Notes: generated from the sequence alone by a model not told the origin. Shown: positions 22,579 through 32,057, counted from the stretch's first letter. The stretch: DNA of 43,753 nt from CAYYJM01 sp964471755 (GCA_964471755.1 CAYYJM010000018.1:1-43753), one strand, 5' to 3'. Numbers and translations are program-made.

Positions 22579-25500
22579 TCACTTGTACAGGGAGATCTGC
22601 ACGCCGTCCTGCATCATGATCGTGAACGCGGTCTTGATCTTGTCGATGCGTTCGTCACTGGTGCCGATGATGACCTTGTAGTTGGCCAGTGGCGTGGTGG
22701 AACTGGTCTGGGTGTTGCCGAAGGTCTGGACCGACTGCAAGAAACCCAGGCACTGCGGAGCCAGTGACGAGGTGCTTTCAAACAGGCCGCCGAACGCCAG
22801 GGAGTGGACGAGGACGGGTCGATTTGACGTCGCGTAACCGGGTCGGCCGGTTGCCCGGGCAATCGTCTCCGTCGTCGAGGTGTCGATATAGGCCTGGACA
22901 GAGCCGCTGGTGTCCCCACTGGCGTTGTCGCAGATGGTACGGACGATACGATACGTCTCACGGATGGTGGTCGTGTCCATGTTGCCCCGACTCGAAACAG
23001 ACGGATACTCGCTCGGCATCCGACAGGTGAAGTAGGACTGGCCCACGCCGTTGTTACTGAAGCCCGCCGTGGCCGTGTGGTTCGGCACGCCGTCGGTCTC
23101 GAAGATCACCAGTTTGCGGGCCCCGAGTCGGCCCTGTCCGCCGGCCATACCGACCGGTTGACCACTATCGAAGTTGAGCAGGCTGGAGTTGCTGCTAAAC
23201 TGGTTGTAAGCCAGCGTGAATCCCCACATGGGACAGGTGCCACCCGAGGCGTAGGGGGCTTCTCGATAGCGCTGATCGATACCGAAACTGCTCGTGTAGG
23301 GGCGGAATTCACCACCCGAACCCGACTGGGCGAGCAAACTCCCGTCGTTCTGAATGACTGAGGGAGGATACCAGAGGGCATTCTTCATGTAGTCGTAGTT
23401 CTTGCCCAGTGGGCCACGCGGTCGGTTGAACCGATGGGAATTGTCGCCGTCATTGGCCGACCCCTTCGGGACGGAAAAATAAATCTGACTGACCCAGTCG
23501 TTGGGATGATTCTTCTCGATATCGACCAGCGCGGCCTGGATGCCCGTCTTGAGGACCCACATCGGGGCCTCGTGACAGGTCCCCGGTCGCCAACTGCGCC
23601 ATTTGCTCGAGTCGAAATCGTTCCAGATGAAATCGACAAACGTGAGCGGACCAAACCAGAAGCGATGCTTCGGTCGATACGGATTGTCGGTGTAGTTCAT
23701 GGAGGCCGGGGTGGCCGACATGTAAATCTTCTGCCCGCTACTGATACTGGAAGTGAGTTTCTCGTTCAGCGTGATCCGCCACGGGTTGGTCGTGGTGGTG
23801 ACACTGTCAATCGTGTAAATCGTGCCGCTCGTCGCCGAGTTAAACCGGATCTGAGACCCAACCGGTGGAACCCAGTTCAACATGTTGGCGCTCGTGTTGG
23901 AATACGACGCCGTCTTCACACGAATAGACGATCCGGCAGAAAGGCCTCGACTGTAGGACGAATACAACCGTCCAATCTCGTGCCAGTCTCCCGGCCTGGC
24001 GCTGACCTGCGCCGGAGACGAGGAAGTCGCCCAGCTGAAATCGTCACCATATCCGGACAGAAGGCGCATGCCGTAGGTGCCGGTGTTCTCCCACCCCTGG
24101 AAACCAACGACCCAGTCGATGTACTCCTTCCAGAAGAGTTGGTCCATGTTGCTGCTGCTGTCCGCGACCGTGTCGGGGATGGCGTCGTAGTAGAGCAGTC
24201 GGCCGGATCGGATGTTGCCCGGGAAGGGATTGGGCCCGGTGTTCTTCAACCAGTAGAGGATCGCCTCGTAATTCGGTTGCCACTTCCAGCCCAGGCCATC
24301 CGGGTCGGTGTAGGTCACGGTCGGCCGACGGGTCGAGCCATCACTTTCGTACAAAAGCAGGTTGTCGTCCAGGCGTTTCTTGCCACTGCCGTCGCTGCGG
24401 ACAGCCCAGAAGAAGCGCTGCCGCCAGTCAAGAATGGCGGCGTTTGTATCGGTCGCGTCCGCGCTGACCACGGGATTGGCGGTAGCGTCCATCACGGGCG
24501 GCCAGGTGAAGAAGGTCTTGCCCCAGTAACCCGGGCCATACGTGAAGCCAGCCACACTACTCGGATAGAGATTGTTGCTGCCCGGAGTTTCGATTTCCGG
24601 TCGCGGCAACGTTGGACAGGCGATCACTCGGGCGTTGGGTGTCGAGGAATCCAGGTAGGGCTGAGAGAATTCTGCTGCATTCTTCAGATACGTCGTACCA
24701 GGCGAGTAGGAGAAAGACGAACCGGTCGGCCAGACATTCCAGTCACTGGTGGTGTTCGTGAACGGCGGTCGATCTCCCAGTCCTCCGGTCCAGTTCGGAA
24801 TAGCGGTTGGGAAACCACTGGCATCGAAGGCCGACACTGGAGTGACGGCCGAACCTCCGACGAACGCCTTGACCGAGGATCCGGTACCGGTCGTCGTGTA
24901 GAAATCCTCGGTGATCGGATTACCGGCCGCGGTCTGACTGGTCTGGTTGCCGATACGGAGGATTTCCTGAGTATCCGTCCGCACGTAATCTCCCGACAGC
25001 GAACCTCCCAACTCCGAATTAACCAGGCCAGCCTGGGCGTAGGGCGGATAGGTCGAATTCGAATCGGCCGGCGTATTGGCATCGTAATGACCGAACCGCG
25101 GCACGCGGGTGTCGTTGTTGAGAGAGGAATACGGCGGATTGCTCGAACTACCCGATCGCGGCCGGGCCATGTAACTGTCGTAGGCCATCGATCCGGAGTA
25201 GTCCATCACGATGGCCACGTCACGCGGGCGATGAATCGCCTGCGCCACCGCCTCGACTGGCATGGAAGTGATGCCGAATATCTTCGCGAAGGCAAAGTTG
25301 ACTGGTGCCGTAATGCGTGATTCGGCCAGCCCCCAGTTATTCCCGGAAGGCGGCGTATATGATCCACCTTCATTGACCAGGTATCCGGGGCGGAAGGCCG
25401 CCGGGGTCGTGGACGTGTCGTAATAGAGAACGCCGATCCGCACCGTGGTCTGGCTGGCGGGAACCGGTTGTCCCAGTACCTTAGAGGCCGCGGCCGCGTT

Positions 25501-25731
25501 CTTGCCGTTGGTGAAGGCGTTGGCGATGTTGTTGTTCGTGGACACAATGCCATCGAGCGTTCGAGCGGCGGCCATCGCCGACATGTCGGCGGCATTCTGG
25601 CATTGCGTCTTGCCCAGAGCCAGCAGGCTCAGGTCGATGCACAATGCTACCATTCCCAGCAGCGCGACCAGACAGATGGCGGTCAACGGGACGATCGCGC
25701 CGGCTCGAGAGTCTATTCCAGGTCGGATCAT
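22579..25731 (-). CDS. TadG-like surface protein with a split von Willebrand factor A domain
   Basis: A 1050-residue protein. Residues about 9-36 (AGAIVPLTAICLVALLGM) form the TadG-type N-terminal membrane helix with a prepilin-like region. MIDAS-motif residues occur as DYSGS at 177-181, and the second conserved vWA strand, KLVIFETDG, is at about 873-881. About 700 residues lie between them, rich in Ser, Asn, Gly and aromatic residues (for example SYSPGTTYLKNAAEF), where a normal vWA has about 100. The start at 25731 has CAGGAG nine bases upstream. It follows two TadE-like genes, so all three may be assembled together. TadG proteins are assembly or adhesion components of Tad pili, but no secretion ATPase is nearby. 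Confidence 0.85.
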   Translation of the reverse strand: MIRPGIDSRAGAIVPLTAICLVALLGMVALCIDLSLLALGKTQCQNAADMSAMAAARTLDGIVSTNNNIANAFTNGKNAAAASKVLGQPVPASQTTVRIGVLYYDTSTTPAAFRPGYLVNEGGSYTPPSGNNWGLAESRITAPVNFAFAKIFGITSMPVEAVAQAIHRPRDVAIVMDYSGSMAYDSYMARPRSGSSSNPPYSSLNNDTRVPRFGHYDANTPADSNSTYPPYAQAGLVNSELGGSLSGDYVRTDTQEILRIGNQTSQTAAGNPITEDFYTTTGTGSSVKAFVGGSAVTPVSAFDASGFPTAIPNWTGGLGDRPPFTNTTSDWNVWPTGSSFSYSPGTTYLKNAAEFSQPYLDSSTPNARVIACPTLPRPEIETPGSNNLYPSSVAGFTYGPGYWGKTFFTWPPVMDATANPVVSADATDTNAAILDWRQRFFWAVRSDGSGKKRLDDNLLLYESDGSTRRPTVTYTDPDGLGWKWQPNYEAILYWLKNTGPNPFPGNIRSGRLLYYDAIPDTVADSSSNMDQLFWKEYIDWVVGFQGWENTGTYGMRLLSGYGDDFSWATSSSPAQVSARPGDWHEIGRLYSSYSRGLSAGSSIRVKTASYSNTSANMLNWVPPVGSQIRFNSATSGTIYTIDSVTTTTNPWRITLNEKLTSSISSGQKIYMSATPASMNYTDNPYRPKHRFWFGPLTFVDFIWNDFDSSKWRSWRPGTCHEAPMWVLKTGIQAALVDIEKNHPNDWVSQIYFSVPKGSANDGDNSHRFNRPRGPLGKNYDYMKNALWYPPSVIQNDGSLLAQSGSGGEFRPYTSSFGIDQRYREAPYASGGTCPMWGFTLAYNQFSSNSSLLNFDSGQPVGMAGGQGRLGARKLVIFETDGVPNHTATAGFSNNGVGQSYFTCRMPSEYPSVSSRGNMDTTTIRETYRIVRTICDNASGDTSGSVQAYIDTSTTETIARATGRPGYATSNRPVLVHSLAFGGLFESTSSLAPQCLGFLQSVQTFGNTQTSSTTPLANYKVIIGTSDERIDKIKTAFTIMMQDGVQISLYK

Positions 25732-25770
25732 TGTCTATGACTCCTGATTCTCCAGTCCGAGCGGACGGTA

Positions 25771-26253
25771 TCAATTCGCTTCACTGTTGGTGACGGCGTT
25801 GGCTGTCAGTGTCAACGTGGTTGGCAGGGACACCAGCGAGGGCACGATGGGACGATAGAGGACGGTAAGCCGCACCTCGATGAACTGGCCGAAGGAGGTG
25901 TCCCAGATATCGACGTTGCTCCCGCCACTGGTGAGTTGGCTGCCCGTCACCGGATCGACGGCGCGGATCTCGATCGAGGTGTTCTTGTTGTAGCCGACCA
26001 TGCGATTGGTCAGGACCTTGATGCGTTGATCGACGACGTCGCGAATTTGATCCGTGAGAACCGAACCGGCGTTGGTATTGACGCAGGCATAGCGGGTGCC
26101 TTCGCGAACGGCATTGTCCATCATGTTCTTGACCATGATGAGGTAGGCGAACTCGAAGATGCCGAACAGCACCATGAAAAAGATGATGGCGACGAAGGCA
26201 AACTCAACAATCGCGGCCCCTTTCCTTCGGCGCGAGTTCATTCGGCGGATCAT
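25771..26253 (-). CDS. TadE-like pseudopilin
   Basis: A 160-residue protein with the TadE N-terminus: basic lead, then KGAAIVEFAFVAIIFFMVLF, in which a glycine at 12 is followed by glutamate at +5 (E17), the pattern for prepilin-type cleavage. The hydrophobic helix follows, and the rest is a periplasmic domain containing VDPVTGSQL and repeated Thr. The ATG at 26253 has GAGGAGG five bases upstream. It is 15 bp from the other TadE-like gene and 39 bp from the TadG-like gene. Confidence 0.85.
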   Translation of the reverse strand: MIRRMNSRRRKGAAIVEFAFVAIIFFMVLFGIFEFAYLIMVKNMMDNAVREGTRYACVNTNAGSVLTDQIRDVVDQRIKVLTNRMVGYNKNTSIEIRAVDPVTGSQLTSGGSNVDIWDTSFGQFIEVRLTVLYRPIVPSLVSLPTTLTLTANAVTNSEAN

Positions 26254-26268
26254 CGGACCTCCTCGCGG

Positions 26269-26829
26269 TCAGTTATTCGGAATGGTCGGATCGACCGTGA
26301 ACGGGTCGTCCTTGTTGGAGTACGCCAGGGCCGACGCCGTCAACCGTTGCGTGAACTGCATGTAAAACTGAGTCGGGCTCCAGCGGATGTCGTCGTACGG
26401 GATCGACACCGTAACGCGCAACTGGTCGAGGCGATTGGCCTCGAATGGGTTCACCTTGCTCGTGTACGGGGCAACGGGTGCGGTGTTACTCAGGTTCTCG
26501 AAGGTGACCAGCACGTTCGCGGTATTCACGCCAGAACGCGCTAGCCAGCGTTTCACGCAGGTCTCGACGTCGGTCTGTCCGGGCGTCGGCGCGGCGTAGA
26601 TGTAGGTCAGTTCCGTGGTGTTCGGGTCACGACGCGCCCCGGCGGCGGCCTGACGCGCCCCTTCGCGGACGGCTCCTTCCAGGAGCATCTGCGCGTCCAG
26701 GAAGCGCCCCATCTCCCAGATGCCGAACAGCAGGATCAGCAGGAAGGGAAAGATGACGGCAAACTCGACCGCGGCCACCCCGCGTCGTGGGGTGGTCCGG
26801 GAGGATCGGCTCAAGGATCGAACGCGCAT
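26269..26829 (-). CDS. TadE-like pseudopilin
   Basis: A 186-residue protein, first of the three-gene cluster. The basic N-terminus (RSSRTTPRRG) precedes VAAVEFAVIFPFLLILLFG, with glycine at 17 and glutamate at +5 (E22), the TadE prepilin pattern. A beta-rich periplasmic domain follows. The ATG at 26829 has AGGGGA six bases upstream; the frame is open 13 codons further without support. The divergent neighbour is purF, 265 bp away. Confidence 0.84.
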   Translation of the reverse strand: MRVRSLSRSSRTTPRRGVAAVEFAVIFPFLLILLFGIWEMGRFLDAQMLLEGAVREGARQAAAGARRDPNTTELTYIYAAPTPGQTDVETCVKRWLARSGVNTANVLVTFENLSNTAPVAPYTSKVNPFEANRLDQLRVTVSIPYDDIRWSPTQFYMQFTQRLTASALAYSNKDDPFTVDPTIPNN

Positions 26830-27001
26830 GGCGAATCCCCTGGCGGTGGCTTCTCGTGGCTGGCGCAACTCTAGGTCACGTTTTTGCCGGTTGCGCGGAT
26901 TACGAGCGCGATTCCGCTGAAAAACTGGAGAAGATGCGCCATCTCGGTCGGCGACGCGGCCTTGCGACCCGGATATCGGAGAGGCTGCCTGGTCTGGCTC
27001 C

Positions 27002-27030
27002 TTGTTGCAATCCCCGTGTGGATCTATACT
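27002..27030 (+). promoter_or_regulatory. Candidate purF promoter
   Basis: TATACT at 27025-27030 matches five of six -10 bases. TTGTTG at 27002-27007 is a weak -35 at the ideal 17-bp spacing. The expected leader is about 58 nt. No purine riboswitch is recognisable in it. Confidence 0.5.
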
Positions 27031-27094
27031 TTAACAGGGATTCGCCTTCCGGCTGCGAGATCCCAGAGTTCTCCCCTGGCAGGACCACAAGCGC

Positions 27095-28687
27095 ATGGAC
27101 GAACTGCATCACGAATGCGGCATCGCCGCCATCTATCACCTGCCCGGGACGCCAGCGCGCCTGGCTCCACTGGCCGGGCCGGAACAGGTTTCACGCCTGA
27201 TGCCGCGCATGCTGCTCGACCTGCAAAACCGCGGGCAACTGGCGGCCGGCTTCGCCACCTTCTCTCCCGAACGCGACAAGATCCTCGACACCTACAAGCA
27301 GATCGGCACCGTCATCGAGGCGTTCCGTCTCAGCCATCAGGCCAAGTACGAGAACCTGATGCGGGAGTTCGCCGGTCGAGCGGCCATCGGGCATACCCGC
27401 TATGCCACCTGTGGAGCCAACGACCGCAGTTACGCCCAGCCCTTCGAGCGACACCACGGTTGTAAATGGAAATGGTTCGCCTTCGCCTTCAACGGCCAAC
27501 TCGCCAACTACCATCAACTCCGCGATCGACTCCTCACCCAGACCGATTACCACCTCATCCGCAACACCGACACCGAGATCATCATGCACTACCTCAGCCA
27601 CGAGCTGAGTCAGTGCGGCGACGATCGGCCGGACCTGATCGAGGTGTTCGGCCGGCTGACCGAGCAGTTCGACGGGGCGTACAACCTGGTGTTCCTCAAC
27701 GCCATGGGCGACATGGTCGTCCTGCGTGATCCGCTGGGCTTTCGGCCACTCTGTTACGCGCAGGAGGGCAATCTCTTCGCCGCGGCCAGCGAGAGCGTGG
27801 CCCTGACGAACCTCGGCTTCCGGGAGACTCGCTCGCTGGAACCGGGCGAGATGATCCTGATCCAGGATGGCCGCATTCGCCGCGAGCGGTTCGCCTCACG
27901 GCGACGGACGGCCCACTGCTTCTTCGAGTGGATCTACTTCGCCAACGTGGGCAGCACCCTGGACGATCGCAGCGTCTACCTGGCCCGAGCATCGCTGGGG
28001 CAGGAACTGGCCCGGCAGGAACGCGAACTCAACCGCGTGCCCCTGGACTCCGACACGGTCGTCGTCCCCGTGCCGGATACCGGCAAGGCCGCCGCCGACG
28101 CGATGGCCTACGCTCTGGGTCTGCGCTCGGTCGAGGGACTGATGCGCAATCGCTACGTCGGCCGAACGTTCATCGAGGGGCAGAACCGGGCCGAGCGGGT
28201 GCAGCTGAAGTACACGCCGCTACGAGAGGTCCTGGAAGGCAAGCGCGTCCTGTTGATCGAGGACACGATCGTCCGCAGCACGACGATGCAGACCCTGCTG
28301 CGCGACCTGCGTGACCGTGGCGGAGCGAAGGAGATCCACGTCCGGGTGGCCTGTCCGCCGATCGTGGCTCCGTGCTTCTACGGCATCGACATGTCCACGG
28401 TGCGCGAACTGTTCGCGCCCAAATACCTGGCCGGAGCCAGACCGACCGTCGAGGAGCAGAACCGGATGGCGTCGGACCTCGGAGCGGACAGCCTGTTCTA
28501 CCTGCCGCTGGAAGCCGTGGCCCGCTGCATTGACCTGGATCGCAGCCGCCTGTGCCAGGCCTGCCTGACGGGAGATTATCCCACGCGATCCGGCGAGGAA
28601 CTCTACCAGCTGTCGCTCCGCAACCGCAACGGCGAGACGAACGGCCGAACCTACGAGATGGCCGAAGCCGTGCCGAACGTGTCGTGA
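27095..28687 (+). CDS. purF: Amidophosphoribosyltransferase
   Basis: First committed enzyme of purine synthesis, transferring glutamine amide nitrogen to PRPP. The 530-residue protein has the glutamine amidotransferase nucleophile C8 in HHECGIAA, giving a seven-residue leader to remove, then GHTRYATCG, NTDTEIIMHY and the phosphoribosyltransferase motif VLLIEDTIVRSTTM. C-terminal LCQACLTGDYPT supplies two cysteines of the Fe-S cluster site seen in the Bacillus-type enzyme. AGGA at 27081-27084 precedes the ATG. Classified with confidence; the cluster is inferred from the cysteines. Confidence 0.97.
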   Translation: MDELHHECGIAAIYHLPGTPARLAPLAGPEQVSRLMPRMLLDLQNRGQLAAGFATFSPERDKILDTYKQIGTVIEAFRLSHQAKYENLMREFAGRAAIGHTRYATCGANDRSYAQPFERHHGCKWKWFAFAFNGQLANYHQLRDRLLTQTDYHLIRNTDTEIIMHYLSHELSQCGDDRPDLIEVFGRLTEQFDGAYNLVFLNAMGDMVVLRDPLGFRPLCYAQEGNLFAAASESVALTNLGFRETRSLEPGEMILIQDGRIRRERFASRRRTAHCFFEWIYFANVGSTLDDRSVYLARASLGQELARQERELNRVPLDSDTVVVPVPDTGKAAADAMAYALGLRSVEGLMRNRYVGRTFIEGQNRAERVQLKYTPLREVLEGKRVLLIEDTIVRSTTMQTLLRDLRDRGGAKEIHVRVACPPIVAPCFYGIDMSTVRELFAPKYLAGARPTVEEQNRMASDLGADSLFYLPLEAVARCIDLDRSRLCQACLTGDYPTRSGEELYQLSLRNRNGETNGRTYEMAEAVPNVS

Positions 28688-28709
28688 GCCGTCGCCGCGC
28701 CAGGAGCCC

Positions 28710-28739
28710 TTGCCTGCGCGCCGGGCTTCACGCTACGAT
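28710..28739 (+). promoter_or_regulatory. Weak candidate smpB promoter
   Basis: TTGCCT (28710-28715) and TACGAT (28734-28739) each match four of six consensus bases with an 18-bp spacer. It lies 20 bases before the smpB start. Confidence 0.35.
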
Positions 28740-28758
28740 GGGGTTGAGGTGACTACCC

Positions 28759-29247
28759 ATGGCCAGGAAGAAGGAGGCCGGCGGCCAGGATGAGATCAAG
28801 ATCGTCTGCCGAAACCGCCGCGCCACGCACGAATACGAGATCCTCGACAAGCTCGAGTGCGGCCTGGTGCTGACCGGCACCGAGGTCAAGAGCCTGCGCG
28901 AAAACCTGGCCATGATCGAGGACGCCTACGCCAAGCTGGAGGACAACGAACTCTGGCTGATCAACAGCGAGATCCCCGAATATACAATGGGGAACAAGCT
29001 CAACCACAGGCCGCGCCGTCCCCGCAAGCTCCTGCTCCACAAACGCGAGATCGACAAGTTCTGCGGCAAGGCATCGCAGAAGGGCCTGACGCTGATCCCG
29101 CTGAAGATCTACTTCAAGAACGGTCGGGCCAAGGTGGAGATCGCCATCGGTCGGGGGAAGCAGCTCCACGACAAACGCGCGTCGCAGAAGGAAGCCGAGA
29201 CGAAACGTGACCTGCGCCGGGAGATGGCCAACCGACGCAAGAACTGA
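28759..29247 (+). CDS. smpB: SsrA-binding protein SmpB
   Basis: Partner of tmRNA in rescuing stalled ribosomes. The 162-residue protein shows NRRATHEYEILDKLECGLVL, GTEVKSLRE, DAYAKLEDNELWLINSEI and the basic C-terminal tail that inserts into the mRNA channel (RDLRREMANRRKN). The ATG at 28759 has GAGGTGA at 28747-28753. The tmRNA gene itself was not recognised in this window. It is followed by the glycosyltransferase gene on the same strand after 47 bp. Confidence 0.97.
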   Translation: MARKKEAGGQDEIKIVCRNRRATHEYEILDKLECGLVLTGTEVKSLRENLAMIEDAYAKLEDNELWLINSEIPEYTMGNKLNHRPRRPRKLLLHKREIDKFCGKASQKGLTLIPLKIYFKNGRAKVEIAIGRGKQLHDKRASQKEAETKRDLRREMANRRKN

Positions 29248-29294
29248 CCGGCCCCATGACACGGACGGCTTTCGGACCAGGAGGGTCCCGGACC

Positions 29295-30302
29295 ATGCAC
29301 CTCGTCGCGCTGGTCGAGTCGATCGATCACGTCTGCTGCCGCTACCGGATCGAGGCGTTTCGCCCCCATCTGGAGCGAGCCGGTCACACCCTGACTCTGG
29401 AGCCGTTGCCGAAAGCCTGGTGGTCACGCTGGCACCTGTTTCGCCGGCTGCGCGAAGCGGCGGTCCTGCTCCAGCGCCGCTTGCTGCCCTTCTGGGAGAC
29501 GTGGCTGCTCCGTCAGAGCGTCGGCCGACTCCTGTTCGATCTCGATGACGCCGTCTTCCTGCGCGACTCGTACTCGCCACGGGGCCTGCACCATCCCCGC
29601 CGCTGGCGACGGTTCGCGGCCCTGGTGCGCCGCTGCGATGCGGTGATCGCCGGCAATGCCTGGCTGGCCGGGCAGGCGAACCGAGCGGCTCCGGAGGTGC
29701 CGGTCGCGGTCATCCCCACCTGCGTCGAGCAGGCGAACTACTCGCCGAGGGTGACGCAGCGGCAGGGCGTGCAGCTCGTCTGGGTCGGTTCGTCCAGTAC
29801 GCTCCAGGGCCTCGAACAGGTCCGGCCACTGCTGGAGACGATCGGCGAGCAGGTGCCCGGAGCGGAACTCAAGATCGTCTGCGATCGCTTTCCGTCGTTC
29901 CAGCGCCTGCCCGTGGTGCCGGTGGCCTGGCACGGCGACACCGAGGCGGCCGAGATCGCGTCGGCGGACGTGGGCATCTCGTGGGTTCCCGAGGACGACT
30001 GGAGCCGGGGCAAGTGCGGGCTGAAGATCCTTCAGTACATGGCTGCCGGGCTGCCGGTGGTCGCCAACCCGGTCGGAGTGCATCGCGAGATGGTCCGGCA
30101 CGGCCAGACGGGCTTCCTGGTGACGAGCGAGGCGGAGTGGGTGGACGCCCTCCGGAGGTTGGCGGCCGACCCGGCCCTGAGACAACGGATGGGCCAGGCC
30201 GGACGGGCTCATCTCGAACGTCACTACAGCGTCAAGGCGGGAGCGGCCGCCTGGCTCGACCTGCTGGCGGGGCTGGAGCAGAACCAGAGGCGGGCTGGAT
30301 AG
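29295..30302 (+). CDS. Glycosyltransferase, GT4-like
   Basis: A 335-residue GT-B-fold transferase that probably adds a sugar to an envelope glycan. The donor-binding half contains QLVWVGSSSTLQGL, SADVGISWVPEDDW, CGLKILQYMAAGLPVVANPVG and GQTGFLV, including the conserved glutamine/lysine-bearing loop. The ATG at 29295 follows GGAGGG at 29280-29285; an upstream ATG at 29256 has no good site. The kinase gene follows after ten bases, so the two are probably one operon. The sugar and acceptor are unknown. Confidence 0.85.
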   Translation: MHLVALVESIDHVCCRYRIEAFRPHLERAGHTLTLEPLPKAWWSRWHLFRRLREAAVLLQRRLLPFWETWLLRQSVGRLLFDLDDAVFLRDSYSPRGLHHPRRWRRFAALVRRCDAVIAGNAWLAGQANRAAPEVPVAVIPTCVEQANYSPRVTQRQGVQLVWVGSSSTLQGLEQVRPLLETIGEQVPGAELKIVCDRFPSFQRLPVVPVAWHGDTEAAEIASADVGISWVPEDDWSRGKCGLKILQYMAAGLPVVANPVGVHREMVRHGQTGFLVTSEAEWVDALRRLAADPALRQRMGQAGRAHLERHYSVKAGAAAWLDLLAGLEQNQRRAG

Positions 30303-30311
30303 GAGGCGGCG

Positions 30312-32057
30312 ATGGGCGAACCGATCACGCTGGAGCGTGGCGGGTTTCACTGGCAGGTTGCCCCCACTCTCGCCGAGCGTGGCGACCTGAGCTGGCTGCT
30401 CGACGCGAATGGCCTGCGTCTGGCCGAGTGGGAAGCCGCCGGTGGGGTGCAGGTTCTCAAGCGCGCGCCGCACCGGATGCTCTACCGGGTGACGCTGCCG
30501 CAGCTCGATTTCCACCTGAAATTCTACCCGATGAACGACGCCCGGGCTCTGCTGCGCCAACTGGTCCGACCGAGCAAGGCGCGGATGGAATACGACCGGG
30601 CCCGCGAGGTGGCGAGTCGCGGCGTGCCAACCATCGAACCGGTCGCTCTGGGCGAGGTACCCAACCGCCCCGGAGCGAGCTACCTGCTGACGCGCACTCT
30701 GCCCGGAACGCGCTCGCTGGCGTGGTTCCTCGAGAACGAGATGCCGCTGCTCGAACGCCGACTGGCGACCCTGATCCGCCAGCGACTGGCGCGGGAACTG
30801 GGTCAGCTGATCGCCCGCATGCACGACGGCGGCATCCTGCATCATGACCTGCATCCGGGCAACGTACTGCTGACGCTCGACGCGGAGAACGAGCCGAGCC
30901 TCTACCTGATCGACCTGCTCGACAGCCGATTGCGATCGCCGCTCGACTGGACCACCTGCCAGACCAACCTGGCGATGCTGAACCGGTGGTTCCTGCTGCG
31001 CTCGGGCCGCACCGATCGCCTGCGTTTCTGGCGCGCCTACGAGACGGCACGAACTCAGCCGCTTCCGCCGGCCTCGCCCGGATCACGCGAACGGACCCTG
31101 GAGCGTGCGTCGCTGGCGTCCTGTCTTCAGTTCTGGCGCAGCCTGGATCGGCGCTGCCTGGGCTCCAACCGCTACTTCCGGCGCGTGCGTGGTCCGAACG
31201 CGCGGGGTCATGCCAGCACGCAGCTTCCGGCCGACCTGGTCGAGCAGATCCTGCGCGATCCGGATGCGTTGTTCGATACCGAGGGAGCGCGACGACTGAA
31301 GGACTCGCGTTCGGCCCGGGTGGCGGTGGTGTCGGCAGCGGGGCAGCCGCTGCTCTGGAAGCGGTTCGCGGTGACGACCTGGAGCGATCCGTGGACGGCG
31401 CTGTTTCGGCCGACGGCGGCGCTGCGTTCATGGGTGCTGGGCCACGCTCTCCGCTTGCGCGGCCTGCCGACGCCACAGCCCTTGCTGATGCTGCATCGAA
31501 CCTGGCTGACGCTGCCGCGTGAGGGCTATCTGCTGACCGAGTTCATCCCGGAGGCTCGCGATCTTCTCGCTCATGCGGATCACCTGCGGTGCGTTCCCGA
31601 GGTGGAGCGTGAGGAACGTCTACGGGCCGTCACGCTGCAACTGGCGAACGTGGTGGCCCGCTTGCATCGTTATCGCCTGTCGCATCGCGACCTCAAGGCG
31701 ACGAACATCCTGGTTTCGCCGAAGCCGTGGGTGATGCCACGGACGGACAAGTCCCAGACGGGCGAGCCGCCGAGCGGCCGGGTTGGGAGCGATCACGTCT
31801 GGCTGATCGACCTGGTGGGCCTGCGGCAACAGCGCCGCCTGGGCCAACGACGCAAGATTCAGAACCTGGCCCGACTTCATGCGAGTTTCCGGGCGCATCC
31901 GCTGGTCTCAACGACGACCAAACTGCGGTTTCTGAAGGCGTACCTGGGCGAGCGCGGCCAGGATGCGATGGTGTGGAAGGCGTACTGGCGCGGCATCGCC
32001 GAGGCGACGGCGGCGAAGGTGGCCCGAAACCTGCGGAGCGGTCGGCCGTTGCATTGA
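30312..32057 (+). CDS. Protein with two tandem Kdo/WaaP-type lipopolysaccharide kinase-like domains
   Basis: The 581-residue protein carries two complete protein-kinase-like active sites. Domain 1 (about 30-230) has an ATP-binding lysine (FHLKFYP), H177-H-D179-x4-N184 (HHDLHPGN) and D201 (YLIDLLD). Domain 2 (about 340-560) has LLWKRFA, HRDLKATN (D460, N465) and D500 (LIDLVG). Such folds phosphorylate heptose or Kdo in LPS cores. It is translated next to a GT4-like enzyme and lpxB is in the window, which fits envelope sugar modification, although the acceptor is inferred. Both sites look catalytically competent, so this is not a pseudokinase fusion. An antibiotic or small-molecule kinase cannot be excluded. 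Confidence 0.85.
   Translation: MGEPITLERGGFHWQVAPTLAERGDLSWLLDANGLRLAEWEAAGGVQVLKRAPHRMLYRVTLPQLDFHLKFYPMNDARALLRQLVRPSKARMEYDRAREVASRGVPTIEPVALGEVPNRPGASYLLTRTLPGTRSLAWFLENEMPLLERRLATLIRQRLARELGQLIARMHDGGILHHDLHPGNVLLTLDAENEPSLYLIDLLDSRLRSPLDWTTCQTNLAMLNRWFLLRSGRTDRLRFWRAYETARTQPLPPASPGSRERTLERASLASCLQFWRSLDRRCLGSNRYFRRVRGPNARGHASTQLPADLVEQILRDPDALFDTEGARRLKDSRSARVAVVSAAGQPLLWKRFAVTTWSDPWTALFRPTAALRSWVLGHALRLRGLPTPQPLLMLHRTWLTLPREGYLLTEFIPEARDLLAHADHLRCVPEVEREERLRAVTLQLANVVARLHRYRLSHRDLKATNILVSPKPWVMPRTDKSQTGEPPSGRVGSDHVWLIDLVGLRQQRRLGQRRKIQNLARLHASFRAHPLVSTTTKLRFLKAYLGERGQDAMVWKAYWRGIAEATAAKVARNLRSGRPLH

Noticed and set aside
23434..25320. Long open frame of 628 residues on the plus strand
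   Set aside because: It lies wholly antisense to the TadG-like gene, has an Arg-rich shadow composition and no recognisable motif or ribosome binding site.
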